Shown in pieces: positions 50,024 to 60,864 of a stretch of DNA of 64,000 nucleotides. Numbering within the stretch: the stretch's first letter is position 1; the number at the start of each line of letters is the position of its first letter. The notes beneath the pieces were generated by a model, which worked only from the letters and a program-made list of their open reading frames with translations, was not told the origin of the DNA and searched no databases. A program made the translations under genes and the position numbers. The stretch comes from Peronospora farinosa. Its lineage: Eukaryota; Oomycota; Peronosporomycetes; Peronosporales; Peronosporaceae. Location: the NCBI GenBank assembly GCA_947646735.1, contig CANTFK010000228.1, positions 248,001 to 312,000 on the forward strand. The letters are read 5' to 3'.

Positions 50024-52609
50024 CTACTTCCTGAACACTAGCAACTTGTCATCAGTGCTTTGCTCGTCAAGCTCAAGGCACTTCTGAAAGAAAGAAGAGG
50101 CATTTTGTTTGCGGTACTGCTCGTTCAAGTTAGCCAACGGATCGCGCACGAAAAACTGACGCGCACGACGCTGACGGCTTTTCTTGCGTGAGTCGTTCTT
50201 GTTGTTCTCACTGGTGATCTTCTTGTGCAGCGGGTTGCTAGGCGGCACAGGCACTTTCGGTTTGAATGCAAAGGTTGCACCAGCATACGGGTCAAATGCG
50301 TCCATAAGCGCTCGAGCATGCTCGTTCGGCAGGGATGGAGCCATCTGGGCAGTGCCAAGCGCGTAACTGGACAGCTTTGGATGGACATGATGTGTCAACA
50401 ACGCCAGCTCCCAGCATGCACTTGAGAACGGGTTGGCAAAGTCGGGATCGTCAATGTCCGCGCGGTATTCACCTGAAGCCACACGATCCACGTCCGATTC
50501 CAGAAGCTGCTGTAACTTTGCGTAGCGTTGAAAAAGTGCACGAAGCAGAGCCAAAGTAGCTAAAGCCTGATGCGGAGGAAGGTGCTGCGCCACAAGCAAC
50601 AGTCGCTTCACAAAAGCCGCCACACGCTCGATTACAATTTCTTTTCGTCGAAGGAACACTGCTTCCACACACTGCAGCAGAGTTGGAAAGCACGACGAGT
50701 CCAAGCCCGCTTCACCATCGGCAAACCGGTGCAACAGACGGTAAAGAATATCCACAAACTCCTTTTCGTCGATCATGAGTTCCTGTCCACCGGGGCCTTG
50801 TAATGCACGCAGTCCCGTTAGTACGGCCTGCAGTGCTGCCGGAAGTGGTAGTAGATCTTCTTCGCGCAGCACAACCTTGAGTACTTTGAGCAAGTCGATC
50901 ATGATATCAAGATTAATCAGGAACGAGTATTTCGCCAGTCCTTCCAATACAGCTGGTAGTGCCTGCGAGTAGGTAGCTTGCTTCAGAATGCGAAAGTAAA
51001 TGAGAACCAATTCGTGCAAGATATCAGCCTGCGTCTTTTCGCGCTCAGCACGATCCACAACAGCTTCGGCTTCCTTGAGACCGGCAGCAATATTATCACC
51101 ATCCGCCTGCTGACGACGACGTTTCTTGCGATCAGACTTGGCTTTCTTGCGAGCTGCCTCGCCTTGCTCCATGGTCACCTCAAGTGGCATAGCCAGCAGT
51201 GTTTGAATAATGAAGGGCTGCACACGGTGTTGCTTTTGCTTCACATAGCTTGAAATCTGTTGTACGATCTCATACGAGCAAGCACACGTTTTGTCATTCT
51301 TAAAGACACTTTCAAACGACGCGCAAGCCTGCTTGCGGATATTCGGAAACTGCGAGTCTGCCAGTGGCACCAGTGCGATCACAAGATTAAGGTGAAAGTT
51401 AAAGGCATACTTCTTTTCCAGCAGCTGCGCCAAACAACGGACACTGGTCTCGGCTAGCAATACGTCACACCGTTCACGTACCGTCATCGTCGCTAGCTGT
51501 TCTGGGCGCTTCCTCTTGAGCCCCGTCGAAACCAGATCAGCACAGTACTTGAGAAACTTCTGGTAATTGCTCAGCAGTGCCGCTTCAAAATCCTGCATCT
51601 GTTGCACCTTCTTCTTCATGGGACGTCCATGGTTCTGTTTGCCCTTTTCCTCTGCGTTAGCATTGTTCTGAAGACGAATCCGGTAGTCGGGTAGAATATC
51701 CAAAAATACCGACAACTGCGACATCAGACTAAGACGCTGCACGGTCGAGTCGGGATCTCGGCACAACAATTGCAACTGTTGAATCTTGCTTAGTTGCTGC
51801 GGATGCTCTTTACTCTTCTTAAAAGAGTCCTCCGGATTCTCCAAAATACTTTCACAGAGCTGTGCAATCTCCACCTTTTTCGACACCAGTCGAAGTCCAC
51901 GTTGACGCATCAGATCCACCGTCGACAGCTCACTTTGCGGCATCTCCGTAGGTTTTGCAGCCAAAGCGTCTGTAATTTCTTCAAATTCCATGTCCGACAC
52001 ATCCGATTCAACCTCTTCTTCTCCTGCTCCTTCTTCTGCTTCGTTTTCAGTTTCAACGGCCTTGGGCTTTATCGCCTTCTCGACCAACAGTTTATTGGCA
52101 CGCACACTGCCGTCCATGAATTTGACAGGTAATTTATCCTTTAGCACCACCTCATTGTCCGTCGTCCACGCCGCTTTGCGTGGATGAGCCTCTAGCTTTT
52201 CCAATGGCATATTCTCGTCATCGTCATCGTTTATCTTCATCTTGTCCTCTGTCTTAACAGAATTCACCGTCGGCTTCTTGTCATTCTTGGTACGTACCGG
52301 TTTACTCAGTGCCTGGGCGTCCATATTGTCTAGAAAAGCTGTAAACTCAGTGTTGTCATTGTAAAAGGCCACATCCTCTTCATCAATCTCCACGTCTTCC
52401 TCTTCCTTCTGTTCGGGTTGACGACTCGACTGCTGTGGCTTCTTGGGGCCTTTCTTTTTGTTCCTTTTAAGTCCAGACAATGAGCCTTTGCGATCATCTT
52501 GTCCCTTTCTCTGTGTCTTTCTCGTATTGTTGCCAGTTCCACTAGAAACGGCCTTGCGCTTCTTGCCTTTACCTGCCATCGCCATTATCCTGTGCTGACT
52601 GCAGGCCAA
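50024..52609 (-). CDS. NOC3: Nucleolar complex protein 3 (NOC3)
   Basis: Nucleolar protein that pairs with NOC2 in 60S subunit maturation and export; in yeast it also has a role in replication initiation. The 861-residue ORF may truly begin at the second Met (52585, MAMAGKGKKRKAV), since the first eight residues look like leader. The N-terminal quarter is Lys-rich with acidic stretches (EEEDVEIDEEDVAFYNDNTE). The NOC3 core includes RLVSKKVEIAQLCESILENP, LLCRDPDSTVQRLSLMSQLS, FLDILPDYRIR, and the CBF/Mak21-type domain near the C-terminus (SACWELALLTHHVHPKLSSY, AFDPYAGATFAFKPKVP). The C-terminus is basic and mentions no further domains. Intronless. Confidence 0.92.
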   Translation of the reverse strand: MACSQHRIMAMAGKGKKRKAVSSGTGNNTRKTQRKGQDDRKGSLSGLKRNKKKGPKKPQQSSRQPEQKEEEDVEIDEEDVAFYNDNTEFTAFLDNMDAQALSKPVRTKNDKKPTVNSVKTEDKMKINDDDDENMPLEKLEAHPRKAAWTTDNEVVLKDKLPVKFMDGSVRANKLLVEKAIKPKAVETENEAEEGAGEEEVESDVSDMEFEEITDALAAKPTEMPQSELSTVDLMRQRGLRLVSKKVEIAQLCESILENPEDSFKKSKEHPQQLSKIQQLQLLCRDPDSTVQRLSLMSQLSVFLDILPDYRIRLQNNANAEEKGKQNHGRPMKKKVQQMQDFEAALLSNYQKFLKYCADLVSTGLKRKRPEQLATMTVRERCDVLLAETSVRCLAQLLEKKYAFNFHLNLVIALVPLADSQFPNIRKQACASFESVFKNDKTCACSYEIVQQISSYVKQKQHRVQPFIIQTLLAMPLEVTMEQGEAARKKAKSDRKKRRRQQADGDNIAAGLKEAEAVVDRAEREKTQADILHELVLIYFRILKQATYSQALPAVLEGLAKYSFLINLDIMIDLLKVLKVVLREEDLLPLPAALQAVLTGLRALQGPGGQELMIDEKEFVDILYRLLHRFADGEAGLDSSCFPTLLQCVEAVFLRRKEIVIERVAAFVKRLLLVAQHLPPHQALATLALLRALFQRYAKLQQLLESDVDRVASGEYRADIDDPDFANPFSSACWELALLTHHVHPKLSSYALGTAQMAPSLPNEHARALMDAFDPYAGATFAFKPKVPVPPSNPLHKKITSENNKNDSRKKSRQRRARQFFVRDPLANLNEQYRKQNASSFFQKCLELDEQSTDDKLLVFRK

Positions 52610-52729
52610 TCAAACGAAGACAGAATATAAAGCCACTAGACAATATAAAGACAATATAATTTGTCATGCTGTACGTTTTATCTTTTTTTGTCATACTCAG
52701 CTATGTATACATAGTGTAGCCATTTGGGA
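52610..52729. other. Short spacer, NOC3 promoter and TOR 3' end
   Basis: 120 bp containing two near-identical acaatataa blocks upstream of NOC3. No other feature is seen. Confidence 0.35.
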
Positions 52730-55700
52730 TTACCAGAATGGACACCATCCATAATAGAGTTGGCACAGGTTTTCATGCGACGTGGCTTGATGGATCAATC
52801 GATCCACCTGTGCGTCCACTGTAAGCACTTTGTTGCCATCATCAAAATCACGACCAGCTAATTTCTTCTTGACACGCTCAATGACACTTAATGCCTTTTC
52901 ATTCAGCTGCGGATGTTCCGCCGCTACAAATGAAGTGCCAAAGTTGTCGCGCTGTGTCTCAGACATCGAATTGCGTGCCATTGCTGGGTCCAGCATGTCC
53001 ATGTTGTAGCCTAGCATTGCAGCCTCAGACGAAGAGTTTCGCCGTCGCTTTGGAGTCACGGGGGCTGATGACGTCGAGCTCTTCATACTGCCTTCCGTCA
53101 GCTTGTCCTCTTCCGAAATCCTTTCACTTGCAGCATCGCCTTCCCCGTCCCCACTACCACGTACATCGCTTTCGCCTTCATGGCTAATATGATCAACGTT
53201 AGCATCTGTACCATCTCCGGTATCTCCTTCACGTCCAGCGCCACCAGCACCGTCATCTTCTTCTGGTTGCGCATGAGACGGCACGGCGTCCTTCTTAAGC
53301 AGACGCCAGTTAATCAAGGGGTCGTACACGAACGCCTCAAGCACGGCCATGAGTGAATCGCGGTTATCACGAAGTACACGCATCGATGCTTCGCAAGTGT
53401 AACGGAAGTTGCCTTCAATGCCACTGACCTCCATTGCCTGTGTCAGCATGCGCGTGAGTCGGAACGGAATCTTCTCCGGATACTTGTCGCGTTCCATTGC
53501 TACTTCAAAACAGTCACCAAAGTCAATATGAACGAGTTTGCCAGACACACGATCTAGCATGAGATTGCTCGGGTGACGATCACCAAGACCGAGGATGTAA
53601 CCAGCCATCGACATGACTGCTAGCGAACGCGTGAAATTCCGGCGACGGTCGAGCCATACCTCAGAGTCCTGACTCTTTAGCCACAAGACTCGATACAGAT
53701 CTTGACCAGTGGTCTCTCCCAGCGCATATTTGAATGCCTCAACTTTCTGCATGAGCGGCAACTTGTCGTAGTCTGGGGCCATCTGCACCATTAGACGATG
53801 TTCGACGTTTAGTTGGATCTTACGCGCCTCGCGGTAGTCGCGGATAAGCTGATGCAGGGTATCACAGTTAGGCACCCATCCAATAAGGCCGCTTGTGTGC
53901 GACAATGGAAGTACTGAATAACGCTGGATGCCCAAATTACGCTTGCTGGTGTCACTGTCGTTTGATAGCAACGTGTTGATCACGCCGAAGAGCTGCATCA
54001 CGCGCTCATCCTGACGCAAATCCTCGTGGCCTTTAAGCAGAAACGGGTAAGCTTTTCCATCGCTTCCGTTGATAGACACCCTTCTCGGTCGTTGCTTTGA
54101 TGTAAGCACTGTAACTTTTGTATCGAAAGACTGGATGCGAACAATTGGGGCACCAGCCTTGTACGTGCCTGGTACTGCAAGCGTGAGATTACGCACTGAC
54201 AGTAACTTCGGTCCAACGTTAGCCAGTTCCAGCGTTGAAAGGTTTGCAAGCTGCTTGCGAATCTTAGAGAAAACGCTGTAATAGATGTCCCATGCCTGAT
54301 TCAGATCGTCTAAACTCTTCGTGCGCTCATACACATTTGTCCATTCCTTCGCATAGTGTAGATCTCGAGCGAACGCTTGGAAGAACGCTACCTCGCGTAG
54401 TGTAGGCGCTTCCTCTATGCCGATTTGATCCATTAGTTCATGAAGTGGAGCCAACTCGGCAATCATAGCAGTCACATCGCGGTTGTTGAAAAAATGCTTA
54501 GACGCTTCTTCAAGAGCGCCGTGCCATAATTCATTCCACAGGATGGCCACGCGAATAAGTTCACGCGACACCATGTCAGCCTCATACACAAGCTGGGAGC
54601 TATGGCGGCGTACAGCAGCAAGAATTCCTTCTGCCGCAAGCTTTCGAGTGGGGTTGAGCGCCTTAGATGCCACCGTAATCGGGTAAATTAGAGCCTGAGG
54701 GTGTGCCTGACCAATGCGAGAGAGCAGATCATGAAGCAGGTCGCTTGTGTTTGGGTTGGGTGTATCAATACGCGCGATAAGCTGCGGGATGACATTTAAC
54801 CACGTATCAATAGATGCCTCATGGAACCCCTCGACCATCGCCATATGAACATCGCTACGATTGCCTTGCGCGAACCAAAGTGTCAGGAGGCGTAAAACGT
54901 CTTTCGTCACATCATAACTCGTGTGGCCAAATGAAATCGACCGAAAGAAACCCTGAATGGCTCGAACAGCGTAATGCTTTGGATCTCCTTGACCAGGTTC
55001 CTTCGCGGTAGCCTCAAGCGCCCGGAAGTTCATAAGGGCCCACTCATGCCATGCGCGGTCATTGGTTGGGTCCAGCTTTGTTGCTGTCTCAAGACATTCA
55101 AGGACATGGTCAAACGCTCCATCGGCTTGCTTGTGTGGCTCGGATAGGGACATTTGCCATTCGCCCAGTTGAATGTACACTTGCACGCGAAGCCTGCGCA
55201 TATCTTCGTTCGTTGGATCCCCGTGCTGCTCCAAAGCCTCAATGAAGTAATCCATCTGCTTCAAAGCCACATCTTCTCTATTTTCTGCCCACAGATGTCG
55301 TAAATAGCTAAAGGCCACACGCGGGTCCTGTGCTGCACTATCCGCTAAGCTCAACAGTCCGTTCGCAAAACCTTGACTTGCTCCAGCATTACCACCGAGA
55401 TTAATCGGAATCGGTGCGTAAGGGTCCCGTTCGACACTGCGGATGAACGGTTGTGCGCCAACACGCCATAGCGCACTGGAAGCGAGGTTTAGGTGCCCTG
55501 ACTTCAGGCACAAACGCGCATACTTTAGCCAGATATCCACATCTTCTCTGGGATCGAATACAAGCGATCGCACCAGCATGAGACTTTGCCACACTTCGAT
55601 GTTACGCTCCACTCCTAACATACGCCTGGTCCAAATCGTTTGTAGTTTCTTCAGTGCTACTTGCTTCTCATGTCCATACGATGTCGATGATGCCGAAGAC

Positions 55701-58700
55701 ACGAAGTTGAGACTGCTGATGCTTTGTTTGCGACGTGATGCAGTTGTGGACGTTGTAGTCGATGATGTAGGAGCTGACAGAAGCGTAAGCTCACCGTTAT
55801 TCTTACAGGCAAAGGTCTTTAAGTAAGCGACAATTTCCTCCAGCTCCGTCAGCATTTGCAGATTTACGATGGCTGGAAGATATGCTCGAGCGTAACTCTC
55901 GCTTACAAGGGAACGTAGTGTTGGGTCCATTTCCTTACGGCAGTCGGCAATCGAGCCCATGGCTTCATCCAACTCCATACGCCGAATTGACACAACTGCC
56001 TGAAAAAGATGCGACTCCGTGGCGTCCATATCTGAGTTGATGTACTTCGGAATGGAGTCCCAGTTTTGCAGCGAAAAGGCGACCCGCGCGCCACTGCTGC
56101 ACAATTCTTTCTTCAGAGCCGGAGGCACATCCAAATGTGTCTCTCCATCTTCATTTAAATCTTGGCTCTCACCGTAAATTTTGGACCAAGTCTCCTGCAC
56201 GTGGTCGTCTAGCTTTCGCCACTCACCAATTGCCCACAGACAGCGCATTTTGCCAAAGATAGACTCCACATTGTTCGGGTTATCTAGAAGAACGCGGTCA
56301 TGTGTTGCTAATGCATCGTCCCAGCGCAAAAGCTTTTCGTGCCACGACGCCTTCACTTCAATGCCTGGCAGTTTTTCGAGGGCATACTTTAATATACCAC
56401 GTGCAGCCTCCGGCTGATTCAGTTTTGAGTTAATACTGATGAGTGCCTGGATTCCATCGGTACTTGGATTGGTGTTAAACTCGAGCTCTTTGTAGTGAAG
56501 TGCCTTGGCGAAAGAATGGCACTTGTCGGCCAAAGACCCAAGCAATCGGATATCAATCGGCAGAGGTTGATCGTCGTGCTCCATGAACTCAGCAAGATTA
56601 AGCAGAGTTTGAAGAATCTCCGAGGGCAGATGAGGCGACTGGAAGGCTGACTCCAGAGACCGAATCAAGTTGTCTTGAGTCGGAGAAGACAAATGCGGCC
56701 ACACACTTACAAATGATGCGTTAAACAGCTCTCGGGCCAAAGGCTGATACACTGAAGCCAGCTCTTTGCAAGCTCGTAGAACAGGTGACGGGGACTCTCG
56801 AAGCAACTCAACCGAGAATCCCAGGATCCAATCGTTCCAATCTTCCTTGGTTGATCGCTGAGATGCCTCCCACGCCTTCATCAAATTCTTTTGGTCGCAT
56901 GGTAAGCTCTTCGTATCATCTGCGGTAGTCGAGCTTGAGTCCTTGCGATCACCCGAGGTATCAATACGCAGTTTAAGCGGATCTGTTGCCCATGATGCTA
57001 CCGGCAGCGGCTGGTACTTTAATATCTTCGACACCAGGAGATCATAGCGATCGAAAATGTCGTTCGAACGCGATGTATGGCGACCCAGAACCTGACTAAT
57101 TACTGGAACGAAGATCGCATAGTCGTCCCCCATCGTGTAGACCATGCAGCATAGGCAATCCATGGCAAGATACACCATCTCCGGCTGCGACGAGATCACA
57201 CGTGCCAACATGTGGATAATTTTAGACGCATACACGCTTACGTTAAGCTTCTTCACGAGTGACCCAAGGGAGCCAAGACCTTGCTTCCGCGCTTTCACGT
57301 CCGCATCGCTCTGAATAAGTGCCACGAGTGCTGGGATGATTAGATGAAGATATCCATCCAATAGACGGCCAAGCGAAACAGTAGTCTTCAACACCAACAG
57401 AGTCCGGGGCCGGGCAGGGTTATCACGCTCTGTCCGAATCACGCGTAGCATTTGAGGAATGAGGTCAGGCAAGTAGACACGAAAATTCTCGCCAAGTGAA
57501 GTTGCCAGCTTCTTGACCAAGTTAAGAACCTCTTCAAGGTGCTCGTCCCAATAGCTATTCACGATGGACAGCAATGCGACGTGGTCCAAGTGCGGCTGAA
57601 TCTGCTCCTCGACAATCTGTACCAGATCGCAAAGCTGCTCAAAAAGAAATTTACGCAGAGAACGGTTTACTTTCTCCAGAGCGTAGAGAAAAGCTGGGAT
57701 GATATTGCCCAAATGTTGTCCCATACGTTTTCTTTGGCTTTTACATATGTACATGATAGCCATAAACGTGCCTTGGTAGTGTACCGAATTACGCGGTTCG
57801 AGCAGAATACGGATCAATGCATTAGTCGCAACAGTGGGGAAATACTGGGACGAGTCGGGGATCATCGATGGCAGCAAATCATCAGGCGGAACCTCCAAAA
57901 TAATGTTTGTCAGTTTTCCGCTGGTCTGCTTGTCACTTTTCGCCACCTTCCGAGCTGGTGTCAGCAAAAGTGATTCTCCGAGTTGATAAGCATCTTCCTC
58001 GCAGCTGCCATCTAGCAACCTAAGCCCGCCAATTCCATTGCCAATACGGATACCGATTACAGCTCCATTTGTCTGATGTGACCCAACACCAAACCTGTTT
58101 GTCGTCAACGCTTCTAAAGGATTTGCTGCATTATCCATTAAGCTGAACGCACCACCAGCACCAACAGCAAACGCGCTGGAATGAAACTCCTTCTTCTTGG
58201 CATCCATGAGCTTGCCTTGCTTTTGTAAATGAAATAAGCGAAGATTATACGGATCTAATGCTCCCAAAACACCGATCGTACGTCCTGCTTCGACCCGCAA
58301 GGATTCGAAAGCATCACCAGACTTCTGCAGCGCTTGGCAGAGCAAGTCTAGCAATTCCGGGTACTCATGGTACGGGAGCACCACATAACCGGTCGATGAC
58401 ACTAGCTGTCCCAAAGTTTTGATAGCGACCTGTAAAATCTGCGGATTACTAGAGTCGCGCATTTCGTCAATAACATCCGGTAATAGCTGACCGAGGTACG
58501 GCGTCAGTTCTTGTGCTCCGACTTCGGCCAAGTCACCTAAGGTTGCCAGGATGGCTTTGCTCACACTGATCGTGCTTCGATTATGACTACGGCGTTCCGA
58601 GTCTTCGCGTAAATTCTTCATCAAAACGCGTAGAATGGGGAGCACGTATGGCTGGGCTAGCTGTGATGCTGACCGCAACAAACAACCAATTAAAAGCGCA

Positions 58701-60724
58701 CCCTCTTCCTTGCCCCGGGAGTCTCCACTAAACTCTAATTCAGCCAAAAGCTGCACCAGCGTTTGCCGGAGAGAGGGTAGTACAGTGGAAGGGTTGTGAT
58801 GCGTGAGTCTTCCGAGCGTACTCATTGCTGTTTGACGAATGCTAAAAACCTCATCATTGAGCGCAATAAATAAGCAGCGCAAGTTATCGTTCAAAGCCAA
58901 CAATGGGTCAAAACGTGAATCCAACGATGCCAAAACACGCAAACGAATACTCGCTTCAGTATCAGCGATGCCCACTGTTAACAATCGCTCCAATACAGAT
59001 GTAACAGGACGAGCAAAATCGTCCGAGGTCATCGCTGTACTGCCACCGCGGTCTTCACCTGATGGCAGGAGAAGTTTACAGCACGTAAGTGCTGCACTTT
59101 TACGGATAGCTGCAACTTCATGGTCAAGAAATTTGACCACAGTTTCGTGGACAAACGACATGATTGGGACGAGTCGGTTGCCCTGAAAGTCAAAATTTGC
59201 CAATGTCTCTAATGCAAGCGCCTGCATTGCGATCGTTGATGATACCTCGGCTGATGGCGCACCACTATCGGATGCCCCATTGGTCTTTGCCCCCGTAGCA
59301 GAAAGAAAGAGGTTCGACAGCATTCCACCCGTCACGGAGATGGAAGTTGTCTTGATCCTCCTACTGGTTGGAGTCGTAGCAGATCCAGTGGTATCGTTTT
59401 GCCTGGAGCGCAAAATTGAGCTTAACCTCTCGAACAGCTTCTGTTGGATAATGGGTTTCATGGGCGGGATCTTCTTGACGATAGTTGTCAGCGTCTCTAC
59501 CAGCGACGAGTCGAGGTCATTTTGGAAAAGGGGGCCCACCATCGACTCCAAGTCAACCCTGATAAGTGCAAGTCCCACAGTCTCTGCCAGCATCCGCAGA
59601 CATGCAAGTGCCTCTCGATGTGTATCAAAATCTTTCTTGCGCACTTGCAGTCCGCCCTTTATTCCATTCATAATCGCCATTAATGCTTGTTCATCCCTTG
59701 CTAGTAATGTTCCAATAGCAAGCGAAAGTTTTCCAATCGAAAGCAGCGCATCCGGGCGGGTCGTTGTTGTTGCGGAGAAAAGCACTTCGAGCAGATGATT
59801 CATACACGACCGATAACATTTCTCGACGAACACGGACGTATTAAACTTCGCCAAACGCGGAAACAGACTGATCACAGCAGAGCGTACAACAGCGCTCTTA
59901 TGATCCTGGTGACTGAACACCAAGCGGCAAGCACGAGCATAGTGCGAGTGCATAAAGTCCCCCGTATTGCGTAACAACTCATTCAAAATGAGCAGCGCTC
60001 CATGTGTCGCCTCCGAGTTGTTGCGTTTGAATGCCGCTTCTGCTTCATCCAATGCACGATTGTACCAGGACGTTTTACGGTTCGATTCACGCTGCTGAAT
60101 GAGCATAAAACATGACTGCAGTGATTCACTGGCACTCACTCTTACTACAAGCTTTGAGTCCCAGAATGCGCTCCATATAAAGTCAAAGTATTTGTCCATA
60201 TATCGAAATGATGTCGAAGGGGCATTGATCGATAATTCTTTCAGGATCATGACTGCAGCATGTCTACGGACGTGAAACGTCTCGTTCTTCAGCCACTCAA
60301 GTGCCGGTTTAACGTGATAATCTTCTACAAACTCAATAAGACTTGTGCCGCCTGTGGACACGATATGTCCAAGAGCTTTAGCTGCGACACGTAACATGGG
60401 CGGATCGGCACTTGGAATCTTTTCAAACACTCTAGTCAGTGAGTGTGCAAACTCAATGATGGTCTGATCATTGCGTTCGGCAATAAAGAGCTCTACTAGT
60501 TCATCCATAGCAGCGATACCGCCCATACGATCGGCATTTTCGTTTGAATTGCACAACATCATCAACCGTGCACTAATGTCAGTGACCCATTTCATGTAGA
60601 GCCCATGGGACAGATCACGTGATTCCGACTCAATGTACAAACGTAAGCTCTGTGCTGCACGATGTCGGACACTGCTGTTACTACTACGCAGGCCCGTATG
60701 AAACCGTGCAAAGCTTTCGGCCAT
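52730..60724 (-). CDS. TOR: Target of rapamycin (TOR) kinase
   Basis: Phosphatidylinositol-kinase-related Ser/Thr kinase at the centre of growth control (TORC1/TORC2). A single uninterrupted frame encodes 2,664 residues. HEAT repeats fill the first half, then comes the FAT domain. FRB is at about 2055-2150 (ELIRVAILWNELWHGALEEA, QAWDIYYSVF). The kinase domain has LLKGHEDLRQDERVMQLF (about 2230), GLGDRHPSNLML (about 2383) and HIDFGDCFEVA (about 2400). FATC forms the last 33 residues, ending YYGWCPFW. In FRB the serine (EASKHFF) and tryptophan (QAWD) that line the rapamycin-FKBP12 pocket in human TOR are kept. Between kinase and FATC lies an acidic Gly/Asp/Ser-rich insert (about 2478-2595, EEDDGAGGAGREGDTGDGTD and on), in the position of the negative regulatory segment. 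Confidence 0.97.
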   Translation of the reverse strand: MAESFARFHTGLRSSNSSVRHRAAQSLRLYIESESRDLSHGLYMKWVTDISARLMMLCNSNENADRMGGIAAMDELVELFIAERNDQTIIEFAHSLTRVFEKIPSADPPMLRVAAKALGHIVSTGGTSLIEFVEDYHVKPALEWLKNETFHVRRHAAVMILKELSINAPSTSFRYMDKYFDFIWSAFWDSKLVVRVSASESLQSCFMLIQQRESNRKTSWYNRALDEAEAAFKRNNSEATHGALLILNELLRNTGDFMHSHYARACRLVFSHQDHKSAVVRSAVISLFPRLAKFNTSVFVEKCYRSCMNHLLEVLFSATTTTRPDALLSIGKLSLAIGTLLARDEQALMAIMNGIKGGLQVRKKDFDTHREALACLRMLAETVGLALIRVDLESMVGPLFQNDLDSSLVETLTTIVKKIPPMKPIIQQKLFERLSSILRSRQNDTTGSATTPTSRRIKTTSISVTGGMLSNLFLSATGAKTNGASDSGAPSAEVSSTIAMQALALETLANFDFQGNRLVPIMSFVHETVVKFLDHEVAAIRKSAALTCCKLLLPSGEDRGGSTAMTSDDFARPVTSVLERLLTVGIADTEASIRLRVLASLDSRFDPLLALNDNLRCLFIALNDEVFSIRQTAMSTLGRLTHHNPSTVLPSLRQTLVQLLAELEFSGDSRGKEEGALLIGCLLRSASQLAQPYVLPILRVLMKNLREDSERRSHNRSTISVSKAILATLGDLAEVGAQELTPYLGQLLPDVIDEMRDSSNPQILQVAIKTLGQLVSSTGYVVLPYHEYPELLDLLCQALQKSGDAFESLRVEAGRTIGVLGALDPYNLRLFHLQKQGKLMDAKKKEFHSSAFAVGAGGAFSLMDNAANPLEALTTNRFGVGSHQTNGAVIGIRIGNGIGGLRLLDGSCEEDAYQLGESLLLTPARKVAKSDKQTSGKLTNIILEVPPDDLLPSMIPDSSQYFPTVATNALIRILLEPRNSVHYQGTFMAIMYICKSQRKRMGQHLGNIIPAFLYALEKVNRSLRKFLFEQLCDLVQIVEEQIQPHLDHVALLSIVNSYWDEHLEEVLNLVKKLATSLGENFRVYLPDLIPQMLRVIRTERDNPARPRTLLVLKTTVSLGRLLDGYLHLIIPALVALIQSDADVKARKQGLGSLGSLVKKLNVSVYASKIIHMLARVISSQPEMVYLAMDCLCCMVYTMGDDYAIFVPVISQVLGRHTSRSNDIFDRYDLLVSKILKYQPLPVASWATDPLKLRIDTSGDRKDSSSTTADDTKSLPCDQKNLMKAWEASQRSTKEDWNDWILGFSVELLRESPSPVLRACKELASVYQPLARELFNASFVSVWPHLSSPTQDNLIRSLESAFQSPHLPSEILQTLLNLAEFMEHDDQPLPIDIRLLGSLADKCHSFAKALHYKELEFNTNPSTDGIQALISINSKLNQPEAARGILKYALEKLPGIEVKASWHEKLLRWDDALATHDRVLLDNPNNVESIFGKMRCLWAIGEWRKLDDHVQETWSKIYGESQDLNEDGETHLDVPPALKKELCSSGARVAFSLQNWDSIPKYINSDMDATESHLFQAVVSIRRMELDEAMGSIADCRKEMDPTLRSLVSESYARAYLPAIVNLQMLTELEEIVAYLKTFACKNNGELTLLSAPTSSTTTSTTASRRKQSISSLNFVSSASSTSYGHEKQVALKKLQTIWTRRMLGVERNIEVWQSLMLVRSLVFDPREDVDIWLKYARLCLKSGHLNLASSALWRVGAQPFIRSVERDPYAPIPINLGGNAGASQGFANGLLSLADSAAQDPRVAFSYLRHLWAENREDVALKQMDYFIEALEQHGDPTNEDMRRLRVQVYIQLGEWQMSLSEPHKQADGAFDHVLECLETATKLDPTNDRAWHEWALMNFRALEATAKEPGQGDPKHYAVRAIQGFFRSISFGHTSYDVTKDVLRLLTLWFAQGNRSDVHMAMVEGFHEASIDTWLNVIPQLIARIDTPNPNTSDLLHDLLSRIGQAHPQALIYPITVASKALNPTRKLAAEGILAAVRRHSSQLVYEADMVSRELIRVAILWNELWHGALEEASKHFFNNRDVTAMIAELAPLHELMDQIGIEEAPTLREVAFFQAFARDLHYAKEWTNVYERTKSLDDLNQAWDIYYSVFSKIRKQLANLSTLELANVGPKLLSVRNLTLAVPGTYKAGAPIVRIQSFDTKVTVLTSKQRPRRVSINGSDGKAYPFLLKGHEDLRQDERVMQLFGVINTLLSNDSDTSKRNLGIQRYSVLPLSHTSGLIGWVPNCDTLHQLIRDYREARKIQLNVEHRLMVQMAPDYDKLPLMQKVEAFKYALGETTGQDLYRVLWLKSQDSEVWLDRRRNFTRSLAVMSMAGYILGLGDRHPSNLMLDRVSGKLVHIDFGDCFEVAMERDKYPEKIPFRLTRMLTQAMEVSGIEGNFRYTCEASMRVLRDNRDSLMAVLEAFVYDPLINWRLLKKDAVPSHAQPEEDDGAGGAGREGDTGDGTDANVDHISHEGESDVRGSGDGEGDAASERISEEDKLTEGSMKSSTSSAPVTPKRRRNSSSEAAMLGYNMDMLDPAMARNSMSETQRDNFGTSFVAAEHPQLNEKALSVIERVKKKLAGRDFDDGNKVLTVDAQVDRLIHQATSHENLCQLYYGWCPFW

Positions 60725-60864
60725 AGTACTGTAGCTCCAGCCTTTTGTCTTTCGTCGGTCTAATTACAAAATGAGGAATTGAAAAGGGGGAGCGCAATTT
60801 ACTATACAAACTTCAAGTCAATAGGATGGCGACGGTATTTTATCCGGGTATAAGAGCCGAAACG

